In this document: positions 28,334 through 36,815 of the stretch, in pieces
How positions within the stretch are numbered: position 1 is the stretch's first letter
Layout: each line of letters starts with the position of its first letter
Program-made: the position numbers and the translations under genes
The notes under the pieces: model-generated
Seen by the model: only the letters and a program-made list of their open reading frames with translations
What the model was told of the DNA's origin: nothing
Databases searched by the model: none
NCBI RefSeq assembly: GCF_022132145.1
Contig: NZ_JAJISP010000002.1
Span: 248,001 to 312,000 of the forward strand
From: Pseudomonas sp. MMS21 TM103
GTDB taxonomy: Bacteria > Pseudomonadota > Gammaproteobacteria > Pseudomonadales > Pseudomonadaceae
Length of the DNA stretch: 64,000 nucleotides
Direction: 5' to 3'

Positions 28334-28368
28334 CCACGGATCTGAACCACATGACAGGAAAACGCATC

Positions 28369-28818
28369 ATGCACAAAGCCAAGATACTGCTGCTCTGTAG
28401 CCTGCTGACCTGCGCCAGCGCCCATGCCGGCACCTACGAATGGACTTCCGGCTGGGGCATGGGTGTCAGCGAGCATCTAGTGGACGACGGCAATGGCAAC
28501 GAGCTGAACATCTCCTTTCCGAACCATGAGGAGGATGGCTACGTCCGCGCCTACGCCAGCATCGGCGGCCAGCAATACAGCTCCGATGAGGGCAACGGCT
28601 TCGATGTGATCGTCGACGGCGATACTTATAGCAACCCCTTCTTCACCGACTGCCGAGCTTGCGGGGCCAACTTCCCGGGTTTCTGGGAGGCCCTGCGTAA
28701 GGCCAACAACCTGAAGCTTGCTGCTGGCGGACAGACAGTCAATCTGCCCACCCAAAATATAACCACCGTACTCCAGCCGCTGTACAGCCCGGAAAACAGC
28801 TGCAACTCGGCCTGGTAA
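28369..28818 (+). CDS. Secreted small protein
   Basis: A 149-aa protein with a signal peptide (KAKILLLCSLLTCASAHA, cut after about residue 19) and a mature domain rich in glycine, aspartate and aromatic residues. It contains two cysteines (CRACG) and one near the C-terminus. The ATG at 28369 has AGGA nine bases upstream; an ATG six codons earlier is possible. No family recognised. Probably periplasmic. Confidence 0.6.
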   Translation: MHKAKILLLCSLLTCASAHAGTYEWTSGWGMGVSEHLVDDGNGNELNISFPNHEEDGYVRAYASIGGQQYSSDEGNGFDVIVDGDTYSNPFFTDCRACGANFPGFWEALRKANNLKLAAGGQTVNLPTQNITTVLQPLYSPENSCNSAW

Positions 28819-28899
28819 GACAGCCAAAACAGCGACACAGGCTGTCGCCAGGAGCAGAGACACTGCTCCACGCAATCATTCGAATCGAGGAGTGAATCG

Positions 28900-29454
28900 A
28901 TGTCCGATACACAAAGCAGTACGAGCCTGTGGTTCTACGAGGAAAGGGGCGAGCGTAAGGGCGGTGCCAGCGAACAGGAGATGGTCGAGCTGATTCGCTC
29001 GGGGCACCTCGGCTACGGCAGCTCCGTGTGGATGCCCGGCTTCAACGAGTGGGCGAAGCTGGAGGACACCCCACTGCGGCAACACCTGCAGCAGATTCCG
29101 CCACCACTGACCGGTAGCCGAGTGAACAACACCTTGGTCTGGGTGCTCGCCTTCGCCCCCATCATCGGCTACCTGATGGAATGGTTCATCGCTGGTGCCC
29201 TCAATGGCAGCGAGTCGGCAGCTGCACGAGCGATGGAAAACGGCAGTTATTGGTACATCACGCTAGCGCTCAATCTGCTGCTGTCCTTCTTTGACGAGAA
29301 GCGCTTGCAAAAGGCCGGGCACAATACCAGTCGCTTCAGGGGCTGGGTCTGGCTGGTACCGGTGTATTTGTATCAACGTGCCCAAAATCTGCAGCAGAAC
29401 CTGGCCTACTTCATTGTCTGGCTGGTGTGTTTCGCGCTGGTTCTTCTGGCCTGA
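28900..29454 (+). CDS. GYF_2 (DUF4339) domain membrane protein
   Basis: A 184-aa protein. Residues 8-60 form a GYF_2 domain (LWFYEERGERKGGASEQEMV, GYGSSVWMPGFNEWAKLED). Three to four membrane helices follow (from VWVLAFAPIIGYLMEW to FIVWLVCFALVLLA). GYF_2 domains usually bind proline-rich peptides or sit in membrane assemblies. A strong GAGGAG site is present. The next small gene starts 14 bases after the stop. Confidence 0.75.
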   Translation: MSDTQSSTSLWFYEERGERKGGASEQEMVELIRSGHLGYGSSVWMPGFNEWAKLEDTPLRQHLQQIPPPLTGSRVNNTLVWVLAFAPIIGYLMEWFIAGALNGSESAAARAMENGSYWYITLALNLLLSFFDEKRLQKAGHNTSRFRGWVWLVPVYLYQRAQNLQQNLAYFIVWLVCFALVLLA

Positions 29455-29467
29455 CGGAGCCCACTAC

Positions 29468-29590
29468 ATGTTCAAGAATCTTCTTGCCACCATAGGCCTG
29501 GCTGTTGTGATCAAGGCCGCCTTTGAACACTACCGCGAGTTCCAGGAGCTGAAGCGCGAAAAGCAGGGCAGCAGGGAGCCGAATCCCTGA
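29468..29590 (+). CDS. Small membrane-anchored protein
   Basis: A 40-aa protein with a hydrophobic N-terminus (FKNLLATIGLAVVIKAAF) and a charged tail (YREFQELKREKQG). GGAG lies eight bases before the ATG, and the gene sits between the GYF_2 gene and a strong terminator, which supports a real gene. Confidence 0.5.
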   Translation: MFKNLLATIGLAVVIKAAFEHYREFQELKREKQGSREPNP

Positions 29591-29662
29591 ATGGCTGCGG
29601 GCTTACACTGCTCTACTAGCGACTGCAGCTAACTGACAGTGTCGGAATTAGCAAATGTTGAT

Positions 29663-29699
29663 TGAGGTTCATCTGATTGAGATGAACCTCATCCATTTT
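29663..29699 (+). terminator. Rho-independent terminator after the GYF_2 unit
   Basis: 12-bp stem TGAGGTTCATCT / AGATGAACCTCA with a GATTG loop, then TCCATTTTT. Ends the plus-strand genes 28133-29590. Confidence 0.88.
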
Positions 29700-29720
29700 T
29701 CGCAAGCGAACGCTCGCAAA

Positions 29721-29888
29721 TCACTTTAACTCTTCCTTAAGAGCTTCAATCAGAGCCTGCAGCGCAGACTCCAAACGAGATGCCTCCCATGGGTCAGACG
29801 AGCATTGCTCCCGTGCATTAACTTGCTGTGCAAAACGCAGCAGAGCTTCAGCGTCGGCGTTTGGAATCTCAAGCGTGATCGAGCTCAT
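29721..29888 (-). CDS. Small acidic protein
   Basis: A 55-aa protein (MSSITLEIPNADAEALLRFA at the start, acidic helical C-terminus). GAGG lies five bases before the ATG at 29886-29888. The frame stays open upstream to 30164, so a longer 147-aa version cannot be excluded. It is divergent to the ankyrin gene. The pattern would suit a small antitoxin, but no family was recognised. Confidence 0.4.
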   Translation of the reverse strand: MSSITLEIPNADAEALLRFAQQVNAREQCSSDPWEASRLESALQALIEALKEELK

Positions 29889-30163
29889 CTCTACCTCTTC
29901 AATACTAAAAGCGCCACTAGCTAACGGCAGAAACAGCCACTGCTCAATTACTTTTTGCACGGAAGCCTGCTCTACTCCCGGAGCATATGCCCCCCTGACT
30001 AGATTACCTGAACCTCTGAGTAGCATTGTCCTAGGGGGATTTGGACAACTCTGCTCAACATCACAGAGGCTCAGACAAGCCCAAGCGATAACAAACCCAC
30101 CAATGTCTGTACAAAAGCTGACCTCTCCGGTCGATAGAAAATGGCACACAGCAAGGAAAAGCA

Positions 30164-32359
30164 ATGAGTGATTTGGCGGTTTTGCCTACACCCAGCAATC
30201 TCTTTCGGACGTTGTTAACCGCTACCGGTTACCGCCCCTGCCTAGAAAGCAAAGGGTTGGGTCGGGACATCGATCACCTAGCCCTAGAAGAGCGCCCGGG
30301 CAGCAACTTCGACTTATTGGAGAACTGCCAAACTCAACTGCTACGCGCCATTCGGGACGATGCTGGTGCGGACTGGAGCAATCTGGTCGAGTCGGCCTGG
30401 AATAGGCACAGCAACCTGTTGCGCTTACTGGCGCGAAAGACTGATACAACCAGGATGATTCAAGATCGTGCGCGACCTGCCATCTTCAGGATGGTGGTGA
30501 TCCCTGAAATTTCAGGCTTTGTTCGTCGCGTACATCAGGAGTTACCGTTGCTGGATGTGCGGCAGTGGTGGGATTCCCCCTTTGCCACCTGGCTTATCGT
30601 TGCACAGCAACAAAGCTCACTTTCTGCACAACAATTGTTAGAGCGGCTTGCCAATCATGTGGATTTGGACGGGCGCACGTTGGAGCGCTGGCAGCAAGGC
30701 AAAGCTATCGGTAAAGGGTTGTGGCCTTACCGCGATACGATTGCGGCACTCATTGGCGACTGCCAATTGCCCCGCCAACAGGTCGAGCGACTAACAGGTT
30801 GGCTGATCATAGTGGTCGCAATACAGTCATTGACCGCCGAGCTACGCGATACCGTCAAACGCGACTTTTTTATGCAAGGTCAGCAGCCTACAGAGGAGCA
30901 GCTCATTGCCTTACTGAACCGCGAGGCAGCAGACCGGCATAGCCTGCCTGTGCGCGACCAGGGTGCACCTGTACTCAACGAGATGCATAGCTTGTTTGCC
31001 AATCCAGTGGGCAACCAAAAGGCCATTCGTGATCGCCTTGACTGGCTACGCTCGCTCTGTGAGCGCAGCACACCTGAAATCTCTGCAGCCCATGAGTATC
31101 TTTGGCGTTGGTTTTCGGCAAAGCTGGCCGCGAATCTTGGTGAAAAAGACAATGCACTAAAACTCTACGCAACAGCATGCCATGCGGCCTGGTGGAGAGC
31201 CGGGCCGAGCCAGCATCCACTTCTCCATGAAGCGTTGTGCTATGCCGTAGGCGTGGGTGAACAGGTGCAAGCAAACCACTACTGGGACAAATGTTTTTTG
31301 CTTGGATTGAATAGACCGCCAAAACAGACGTTGGATAAGCAGAAGATGCACCTTCTCTCAACCGAGTTCGAGCGGCTGTATGCGCCACAAAAGGCTGCGC
31401 AACGTATTCCACCAGCCATACGTGTAGTGGGACCGTTTGTCCTGTCACCCAAGGATCTGACCAATCCAAACCGCAAGCGCTCCCAAGCCGATGGACGTGT
31501 TCGCTATACGCCGCTGATGGATGCAGTGCTGCTGGGGACGCTTGAGGATGTCAGAAAGCTTGTGTTGGCAGGCGGAGATCCAAATGTTTTTATCCCGGAA
31601 TCTGGCGAGAACGCGCTGATCATGGCGCTGCGTCGAGCCTATGATCGCAAGGATCCGGAAATTCTGCAGTATTTGCTGACTCTGGATATCGCTCCAGAAA
31701 CGGCCAACCGGCCGGCGTCCAGCAAGCGTGAAACGCCGTTACAGATCGCACTGAACATGGGTGATGCCGAAGTCGTCACCAAGCTGATCGAACTGGGAGC
31801 AGATGTCGAACAGTCCTGCTTCACTTCGCCCAGCGCGCTGGTTTACGCCATGGCGTTGCTACACGACAGCATTCATGTGAATGACCCCGCACAATTAAAT
31901 GCCTACATTGAGGGGCGTGTCCCGGCAGATTCCTTCGATGCCAAAAATGGCGCGATTCTGGATTGCGAGCTGTCGGGCCAACGCCATGGTTGGTTGTCTA
32001 TGCTTGAGGAACCGCGCAAGAAGCTGATCTTCGAGGGTGTAGCACAGTATTACAACCGGACCGCCGATGAGCGTCGTAAGGTGGTCATGACTTTGTTGGA
32101 AAAAAACGCTGACCCCAACCGGCGCTACCCAGACCTCAATGGTTATCGCGATCTCTGGACGCCAACGCTGTTTTCCGCACAGATTGGTGATTTGGCTGTG
32201 CTGAAGTCCATGATCAAGGTAGGCGGCAATCCGTGGGTTTCGTTGGACGATGAATCATCTTTGAACGAGAAAAATGCACTTTGGGTTGCCGTCGCCTACA
32301 AGCGTGAAGGCGTCGTCGAATACCTTCGGTCTCAGATTCCAGAGCCTTCCAGTTGCTGA
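30164..32359 (+). CDS. Ankyrin-repeat protein
   Basis: A 731-aa protein. The N-terminal 440 residues are helical without a recognised domain. From about residue 447 come ankyrin repeats (TPLMDAVLLGTLEDVRKLVL, NALIMALRRAYDRKDPEILQ, TPLQIALNMGDAEVVTKLIE) and degenerate units to the C-terminus. AAGGA stands six bases before the ATG. Long ankyrin proteins with a helical head occur in bacterial defence and conflict loci; no enzymatic motif is visible. A hairpin and the small basic protein gene follow. Confidence 0.75.
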   Translation: MSDLAVLPTPSNLFRTLLTATGYRPCLESKGLGRDIDHLALEERPGSNFDLLENCQTQLLRAIRDDAGADWSNLVESAWNRHSNLLRLLARKTDTTRMIQDRARPAIFRMVVIPEISGFVRRVHQELPLLDVRQWWDSPFATWLIVAQQQSSLSAQQLLERLANHVDLDGRTLERWQQGKAIGKGLWPYRDTIAALIGDCQLPRQQVERLTGWLIIVVAIQSLTAELRDTVKRDFFMQGQQPTEEQLIALLNREAADRHSLPVRDQGAPVLNEMHSLFANPVGNQKAIRDRLDWLRSLCERSTPEISAAHEYLWRWFSAKLAANLGEKDNALKLYATACHAAWWRAGPSQHPLLHEALCYAVGVGEQVQANHYWDKCFLLGLNRPPKQTLDKQKMHLLSTEFERLYAPQKAAQRIPPAIRVVGPFVLSPKDLTNPNRKRSQADGRVRYTPLMDAVLLGTLEDVRKLVLAGGDPNVFIPESGENALIMALRRAYDRKDPEILQYLLTLDIAPETANRPASSKRETPLQIALNMGDAEVVTKLIELGADVEQSCFTSPSALVYAMALLHDSIHVNDPAQLNAYIEGRVPADSFDAKNGAILDCELSGQRHGWLSMLEEPRKKLIFEGVAQYYNRTADERRKVVMTLLEKNADPNRRYPDLNGYRDLWTPTLFSAQIGDLAVLKSMIKVGGNPWVSLDDESSLNEKNALWVAVAYKREGVVEYLRSQIPEPSSC

Positions 32360-32408
32360 TCGATCATTTTCGTTTTTTCTTTCGTTCGGCTGTCGGGCTT
32401 GAGCCGAG

Positions 32409-32447
32409 CCTCTGTTGCATCGTTCGCGAAACGCAACGCAACAGAGG
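32409..32447 (+). promoter_or_regulatory. Hairpin covering the ribosome site of the next gene
   Basis: Perfect 10-bp stem CCTCTGTTGC / GCAACAGAGG with a 19-base loop. The 3' arm contains AGAGG, the Shine-Dalgarno sequence seven bases before the ATG at 32455. In RNA it would hide the site, suggesting translational control. It is not followed by a T-run, so it is not a standard terminator. Confidence 0.6.
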
Positions 32448-32454
32448 CATCACC

Positions 32455-32694
32455 ATGTATTTCAGCAAGAACAAAGACATCAACCAGCTCACGTTTGAGC
32501 TGGTTCAAATGGGCTGGACCTACGCCAAAGGACGGCACTACAAGCTTTTCCCACCCAACGGCTGCGGCATGGTAATAGTCCCCACCACGCCCGGCGACCG
32601 AAGGGCCTTCCAGAACTTCCGGCGCGATGTGCGACAACGCTTACGCGGCCACGCCGAACGATACCGACACGCCCGCCAGGAGCTGATGCCATGA
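32455..32694 (+). CDS. Small basic protein, HicA-like fold pattern
   Basis: A 79-aa basic protein: LVQMGWTYAKGRHYKLFPPN, then VPTTPGDRRAFQNFRRDV. The G-x-H-x-K/L-F-P-P-N-G and VPxTPxDxR pattern resembles HicA/YcfA-type dsRBD-like RNA-binding proteins. The stop overlaps the radical SAM start by four bases, so it is in one operon with that enzyme. HicA identity is not certain; no HicB is present. Confidence 0.55.
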   Translation: MYFSKNKDINQLTFELVQMGWTYAKGRHYKLFPPNGCGMVIVPTTPGDRRAFQNFRRDVRQRLRGHAERYRHARQELMP

Positions 32695-33917
32695 GGCCGG
32701 TAATCCTGGTTTCATTGGATTGGCGTCGGCCGCAGGACGGTAAAACCGGATTAGGGATCGCCTCTATTGCTGCGGCCCTGCGCGCAGCGGATGTGCCATT
32801 TCAGATCATCGACGCACAAGTTAACAGCCTTGCTTTCTCACTAGAGCAAGTACTCGCTCGCCTCCTGCAAGCCATCACGCAGGCTGGCTCTGGCTGCCTG
32901 ATTGGCTTCGGCACCTTTGTCTGGAACGACGCCGAGGTTCGCACCTTGACTCATTCGATTCAGAACACTGGAGCAGAGGTTGTTCTTGGTGGGCCACAAA
33001 TCTCCTATATGGCCAAGGGGCAATTGGAAAGCACATATCCGCTAGTAAGGTATTTCGTTCGTGGCCAGGGCGAGATGGCCATGGTTGCACTGGCCTGCGG
33101 CACCACACCCGATGACTGTGGCATCCATATCGCCGGTACTCCCGATCAGGGCCGCAAAGCAGATCATGATCTGCTGAGTCTGCCCTCCCCTTATCTACAT
33201 GAAACCGCAGAGTTGCAGAGCAACATTCGCTGGGAAACTCAGCGCGGATGTCCGTTCAAGTGCTCATTCTGCCAACACCGCGAGCCAGGCATACGTCTCA
33301 AGCATCAATGGTTTGATGGCCATCGACTGGAAAAAGAACTCGCGATGTTTGCCACCGCGAAGGTGAAGCGCATCTCGGTGCTGGATCCGATTTTTCACAC
33401 TGATGCCAAGCGTGCCATTCAGATCCTGAACAGCGTTAAAGCGGCGGGCGTGACTGCGCATCTTTCTTTGCAATGCCGCTTCGAGACCTGCAGCACGGAC
33501 TTTCTAGATGCACTTGAGGGACTCAATGTCACTCTGGAGTTCGGACTGCAGACCACAGTAGAAGCCGAATACCAAGCGATCAAAAGGCCCAACCATCTGG
33601 ATATCATTTGCAGCCGAATCCGTCAGTTACATGAACGGCAAATAGACTTTGAGGTTTCACTGATTTACGGCTTGCCCAATCAAACTCTGGACAGTTTCCG
33701 TAGAAGCGTTGATTGGTGTTTGCAGCGGCGAGTGCCTCGCGTAAGGGCCTGGCCACTGATGCTGCTCAGGGGAACGCCGATATACGAGCAGAAACAGCTC
33801 TATGGATTCAAGGAAAGCTACGATCAGGTCATTCCCATTGTGATCGCCAGCAATAGCTTTTCTGAAACGGAGTATGCCGAGATGGCTCGCATTGCCCAGT
33901 TGCTGGAGGAGAACTGA
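32691..33917 (+). CDS. B12-binding-type radical SAM protein
   Basis: A 408-aa enzyme. The N-terminal ~150 residues have a cobalamin-binding Rossmann pattern (LGIASIAAALRAADVPFQII, GAEVVLGGPQIS, VRGQGEMA). The radical SAM core has C187-x3-C191-x2-C194 (GCPFKCSFCQH), which binds the [4Fe-4S] cluster, then ISVLDPIF and LEFGLQTT strands. It is placed between a small basic protein and a thymidylate-kinase-like gene with overlapping or 1-bp junctions. A radical reaction on a nucleotide, or on a macromolecule recognised by the basic protein, is a reasonable inference. Confidence 0.82.
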   Translation: MRPVILVSLDWRRPQDGKTGLGIASIAAALRAADVPFQIIDAQVNSLAFSLEQVLARLLQAITQAGSGCLIGFGTFVWNDAEVRTLTHSIQNTGAEVVLGGPQISYMAKGQLESTYPLVRYFVRGQGEMAMVALACGTTPDDCGIHIAGTPDQGRKADHDLLSLPSPYLHETAELQSNIRWETQRGCPFKCSFCQHREPGIRLKHQWFDGHRLEKELAMFATAKVKRISVLDPIFHTDAKRAIQILNSVKAAGVTAHLSLQCRFETCSTDFLDALEGLNVTLEFGLQTTVEAEYQAIKRPNHLDIICSRIRQLHERQIDFEVSLIYGLPNQTLDSFRRSVDWCLQRRVPRVRAWPLMLLRGTPIYEQKQLYGFKESYDQVIPIVIASNSFSETEYAEMARIAQLLEEN

Positions 33918-33918
33918 A

Positions 33919-34482
33919 ATGGCTGGATTTGTTGTTATTGAGGGCCTCGACGGTGTTGGAAAGTCTACAGTTCTGGACAAGCTGGCCGAGCGTTTCTCGG
34001 GCCACGCAATGAGTACCCCTGGACCAGCATTGCGTAGCAGCCGCCCAGCCATCCTAGAGGCTTTTGCCCATGATGAACTTGCCAAGGCGCTGTTCTATGC
34101 GGCCAGCGTTTCTAGTGAAGGGAGGCATGCACTCAGCCTTGTTGAACGTGGCGAGTGGGTATTTATGGATCGCTACTGGGCCTCGACGCTGGCATACGCA
34201 AAAGCTCGCGGTGTATCGGCCGAGCTGGAGCTTTTGGGCCAAAGCCTGATCAAGCCGGACATAACGATATTGCTTCTGCTAGACGAGCCTGACCGCCAAC
34301 AACGTCTCCTTGCTCGTGGCGCAACCGCAGAGGATATGGAAACGCTTGATCCCGGCTTTCGTGAGTGCGTACTTGATGAGCTAATGGCGCATGCAGACAT
34401 TTCAGTGAATGCCACTCACCTTACTGCGGAAGCCTTGGCGATTGAGCTGGAGCAGATGATAAGACGACAGTCTTGTAGCTGA
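33919..34482 (+). CDS. Thymidylate-kinase-like nucleotide kinase
   Basis: A 187-aa P-loop kinase. EGLDGVGKST at residues 8-17 and MDRYWASTLAYA (the DRYxxSxxAY motif) are typical of dTMP kinase; a shortened LID is seen at RLLARGATAEDM. Start chosen at 33919, one base after the radical SAM stop, with GGAGG about eight bases upstream. It is shorter and more divergent than housekeeping Tmk. Co-transcription with a radical SAM enzyme recalls viperin loci with nucleotide kinases, although this enzyme is not a viperin. Confidence 0.85.
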   Translation: MAGFVVIEGLDGVGKSTVLDKLAERFSGHAMSTPGPALRSSRPAILEAFAHDELAKALFYAASVSSEGRHALSLVERGEWVFMDRYWASTLAYAKARGVSAELELLGQSLIKPDITILLLLDEPDRQQRLLARGATAEDMETLDPGFRECVLDELMAHADISVNATHLTAEALAIELEQMIRRQSCS

Positions 34483-34586
34483 TCAGACATGTTCATGGAC
34501 GGACCGCTGATCACCCATTCATACGGCCATGCTGCGCAACTCTTACGGAAAACCGCTTACAGTCCCCCTGAGGAAACTTTATTCGC

Positions 34587-34754
34587 GTGCCCCAGGATTT
34601 CCTGGATGGACTCAAAGCAGAAGATCCAGGGCCTGCTAGCGGAGTAGGATCTCGCTTGGGTGCATTTGTCATGGGATCACCAAAATCCCAAAACATTGAT
34701 GCTCCGAGCCTTGAGCAAAATGTTGCTACATCGGCAGACAGGCTCATCGATTGA
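34587..34754 (+). pseudogene. Gene fragment (copy B of a duplicated segment)
   Basis: A 55-codon frame (GTG start; DFLDGLKAEDPGPASGVGSR, then FVMGSPKSQNIDAP, LEQNVATSADRLID) related to 20385-20584. It has no ribosome site and looks like the 3' end of a lost gene. The rest of 34483-34984 holds nothing further that I can support. Confidence 0.4.
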
Positions 34755-34984
34755 AGACGAGACTGATCAATTATCGATGACTGCTTACGGCCAATTGCAG
34801 TCACTCGCCAACCCTTCGACCTCTAAAAACAGCGCCGCACTAGCATGGCGGTGAGTGAGTCAAGGCCTGTCACACATCCTGTGACCATCCGTGCGAGTCG
34901 AGGTATCTTGAATCTAGATTTTCTGCCCCTTGATTTGGATGCGCATGAGAGTCTCGATAGCTCTAGCCCGCATATAGGCCATCC

Positions 34985-36493
34985 ATGAACGATATTGAGT
35001 TTGCCCACAGCGTCAGCCCCCGGCTGGGGGCGTTATACGAACAGGCAAAAGAACTAGCATCCACGACACCAGGTCACGCACTCACCTTTTTGCGCAGCTT
35101 TGCGGCTATTTTCTGCGAAACGCTTGATCCAAGTACTAAGGGAGAGCCAAACCTAAACCGCAAGATTGCCACCGTGCTAACCGGGGGACTGACAAGCGAG
35201 AAGGTTCTGGCTAAACTGCGCACCCTGCAAAACAGTGGGAATAAGGCGGCTCATCCCGAGGAATATGATTGGACCACCCTTGACTTCCCAGCAATGGTTG
35301 AAGAGGCACTTCCCGCTGCCCGTTACCTGCTTGAGCATCTGCGCTGGCTCAGTCAAGGCCCCGCGCTGCCTGAATATACGGTCTCCAAACCTACCCTGCA
35401 CAATCAGCGGGAACTCAGCTTCAGAGCCATTTTTGAGGAAAACCCTGACGCGCAGTACACGCTAGGAATCCATTTCAAAGAAAAGGCAGATCACCTAAAA
35501 GCTTCAGATTATATTTTCAGATCCGATGATGGTTACGGCTTTACCTCGCGCTCAGCCATCGATCAAGCCATTCACTGGCTCAAACTCGCCGCAGTGAGTT
35601 CACACATTGAAGCAATGTATGAATACGGAGCATACCTTGCTCGCCTACAAGGCGATGCATTCGAGGATAAGCGCCGAGAGGGAGAGCATTATGTATGGCA
35701 GGCAAGCGAAAGGAACCATGCCGAAGCCTTGGCAGTCATGGGCGACTACTACTTTTGGGGCTCAGCTCGATACGAGCAAGATCTTGAATACGCACGAGAG
35801 CTCTACCAGCAGGCAGCGGTCCATTCTCACCCAAGAGCACTTGCTCAGTTAGGGAGAATGCACGAGCGTGGACTCGGCGGTCGGGTAGATTTCCATGCTG
35901 CTTTCCAATGCTCTCTACAGTCTGCTGAGGCTGGATTCCCGCAAGCTCAATTTCACTTATACACGTTGCATCTCCAGGGGCATGCTTTTGCCGGTGAAAG
36001 CTCTGCAGCCGTCAATTGGCTAATTGAGGCGGCAGAACAAAAGCATCCAGAAGCCATGCTGGAGCTTGCTGGCCTAATCACTCAAAAGCGTGTTCCAGAC
36101 CGAACTGTGATTGATGCTCAAGCCCTCTATGAGCAGTGCATCGGCCCCCATCACACTCGCATAAAAGCTTTATATGCGTTAGCCAACCTATTGGCGATAC
36201 GCTCTGAGGAGCTCGATGCACTGAACCATGCACTGTCGTACGTGTACAATTGCAAGGATGAGATTGTGAATAGGGCGGAACATCATGACCTGCTTCCGGG
36301 CTGCGAAAGACTTACTGCGTTCATCGGGGAGAAGATCAACACCCTTATGGCTCGTGCCTACCCTCAGTTTTCTTTTCGCGCCGCCGTCCCGCCAACCATA
36401 ACGCACCAGCCAGCCTACATTGGCCCGCCGGTAGGCCGGAACGAGCCTTGCCCTTGTGGCTCAGAGAAGAAATACAAGCACTGCTGCCGCTAA
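34985..36493 (+). CDS. DUF4145-like / Sel1-repeat / SEC-C protein
   Basis: A 502-aa three-part protein. Residues 1-130 resemble the DUF4145/HEPN-like helical domain (HALTFLRSFAAIFCETLD, LRTLQNSGNKAAH). Residues about 190-400 are Sel1-type repeats (AMYEYGAYLARLQG, LAQLGRMHERGLGG, AQFHLYTLHLQGHAF). The C-terminus is a SEC-C zinc motif (PCPCGSEKKYKHCC). Sel1 repeats bind proteins, and SEC-C domains often link to translation or defence proteins. No catalytic motif is sure. A possible degenerate attC-like sequence begins at the stop codon. Confidence 0.75.
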   Translation: MNDIEFAHSVSPRLGALYEQAKELASTTPGHALTFLRSFAAIFCETLDPSTKGEPNLNRKIATVLTGGLTSEKVLAKLRTLQNSGNKAAHPEEYDWTTLDFPAMVEEALPAARYLLEHLRWLSQGPALPEYTVSKPTLHNQRELSFRAIFEENPDAQYTLGIHFKEKADHLKASDYIFRSDDGYGFTSRSAIDQAIHWLKLAAVSSHIEAMYEYGAYLARLQGDAFEDKRREGEHYVWQASERNHAEALAVMGDYYFWGSARYEQDLEYARELYQQAAVHSHPRALAQLGRMHERGLGGRVDFHAAFQCSLQSAEAGFPQAQFHLYTLHLQGHAFAGESSAAVNWLIEAAEQKHPEAMLELAGLITQKRVPDRTVIDAQALYEQCIGPHHTRIKALYALANLLAIRSEELDALNHALSYVYNCKDEIVNRAEHHDLLPGCERLTAFIGEKINTLMARAYPQFSFRAAVPPTITHQPAYIGPPVGRNEPCPCGSEKKYKHCCR

Positions 36494-36772
36494 CAACTTT
36501 CTTAAAAGCGATGCCTCTTTGCAGCGCGACTTAACTCTGCAACTGACCCACTTTGAGATCGAAGCTGCGTGAAGGGAATGGCCGCTTTTGGCCGGAAGCT
36601 GCCCCGATAATTGGTCGGTTTCTGGGAGCGCTGCGCTTCTTTTCGGCAGCTCAAAAACCGCTCGATTTCGACGTTTCTACTTAAGATCCAAGACAGCTCC
36701 GTCTTCTGAGCGAACCAAATTTCAACGTCGATAACGCACTTTCATTGCCTGAAGCCGCCATTCGGAGAACTC
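36494..36772. other. Non-coding debris before the IS
   Basis: No gene. Contains a member of the GGCCGCTTT repeat family at 36578-36603 and, at its start (about 36488-36552), a faint attC-like pair (TAACAACTTTCTTAAAAGCG and GCGACTTAACTC) that I rate as weak. Confidence 0.4.
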
Positions 36773-36815
36773 CCAAGGTAATCCCCCCATTTTTAGCACT
36801 CGCCAGAAGTAGAGG

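Noticed and set aside
32691..33917. Viperin assignment for the radical SAM protein
   Set aside because: It has a cobalamin-type N-terminal domain and lacks the viperin C-terminal motif pattern; only the kinase neighbour recalls viperin loci.
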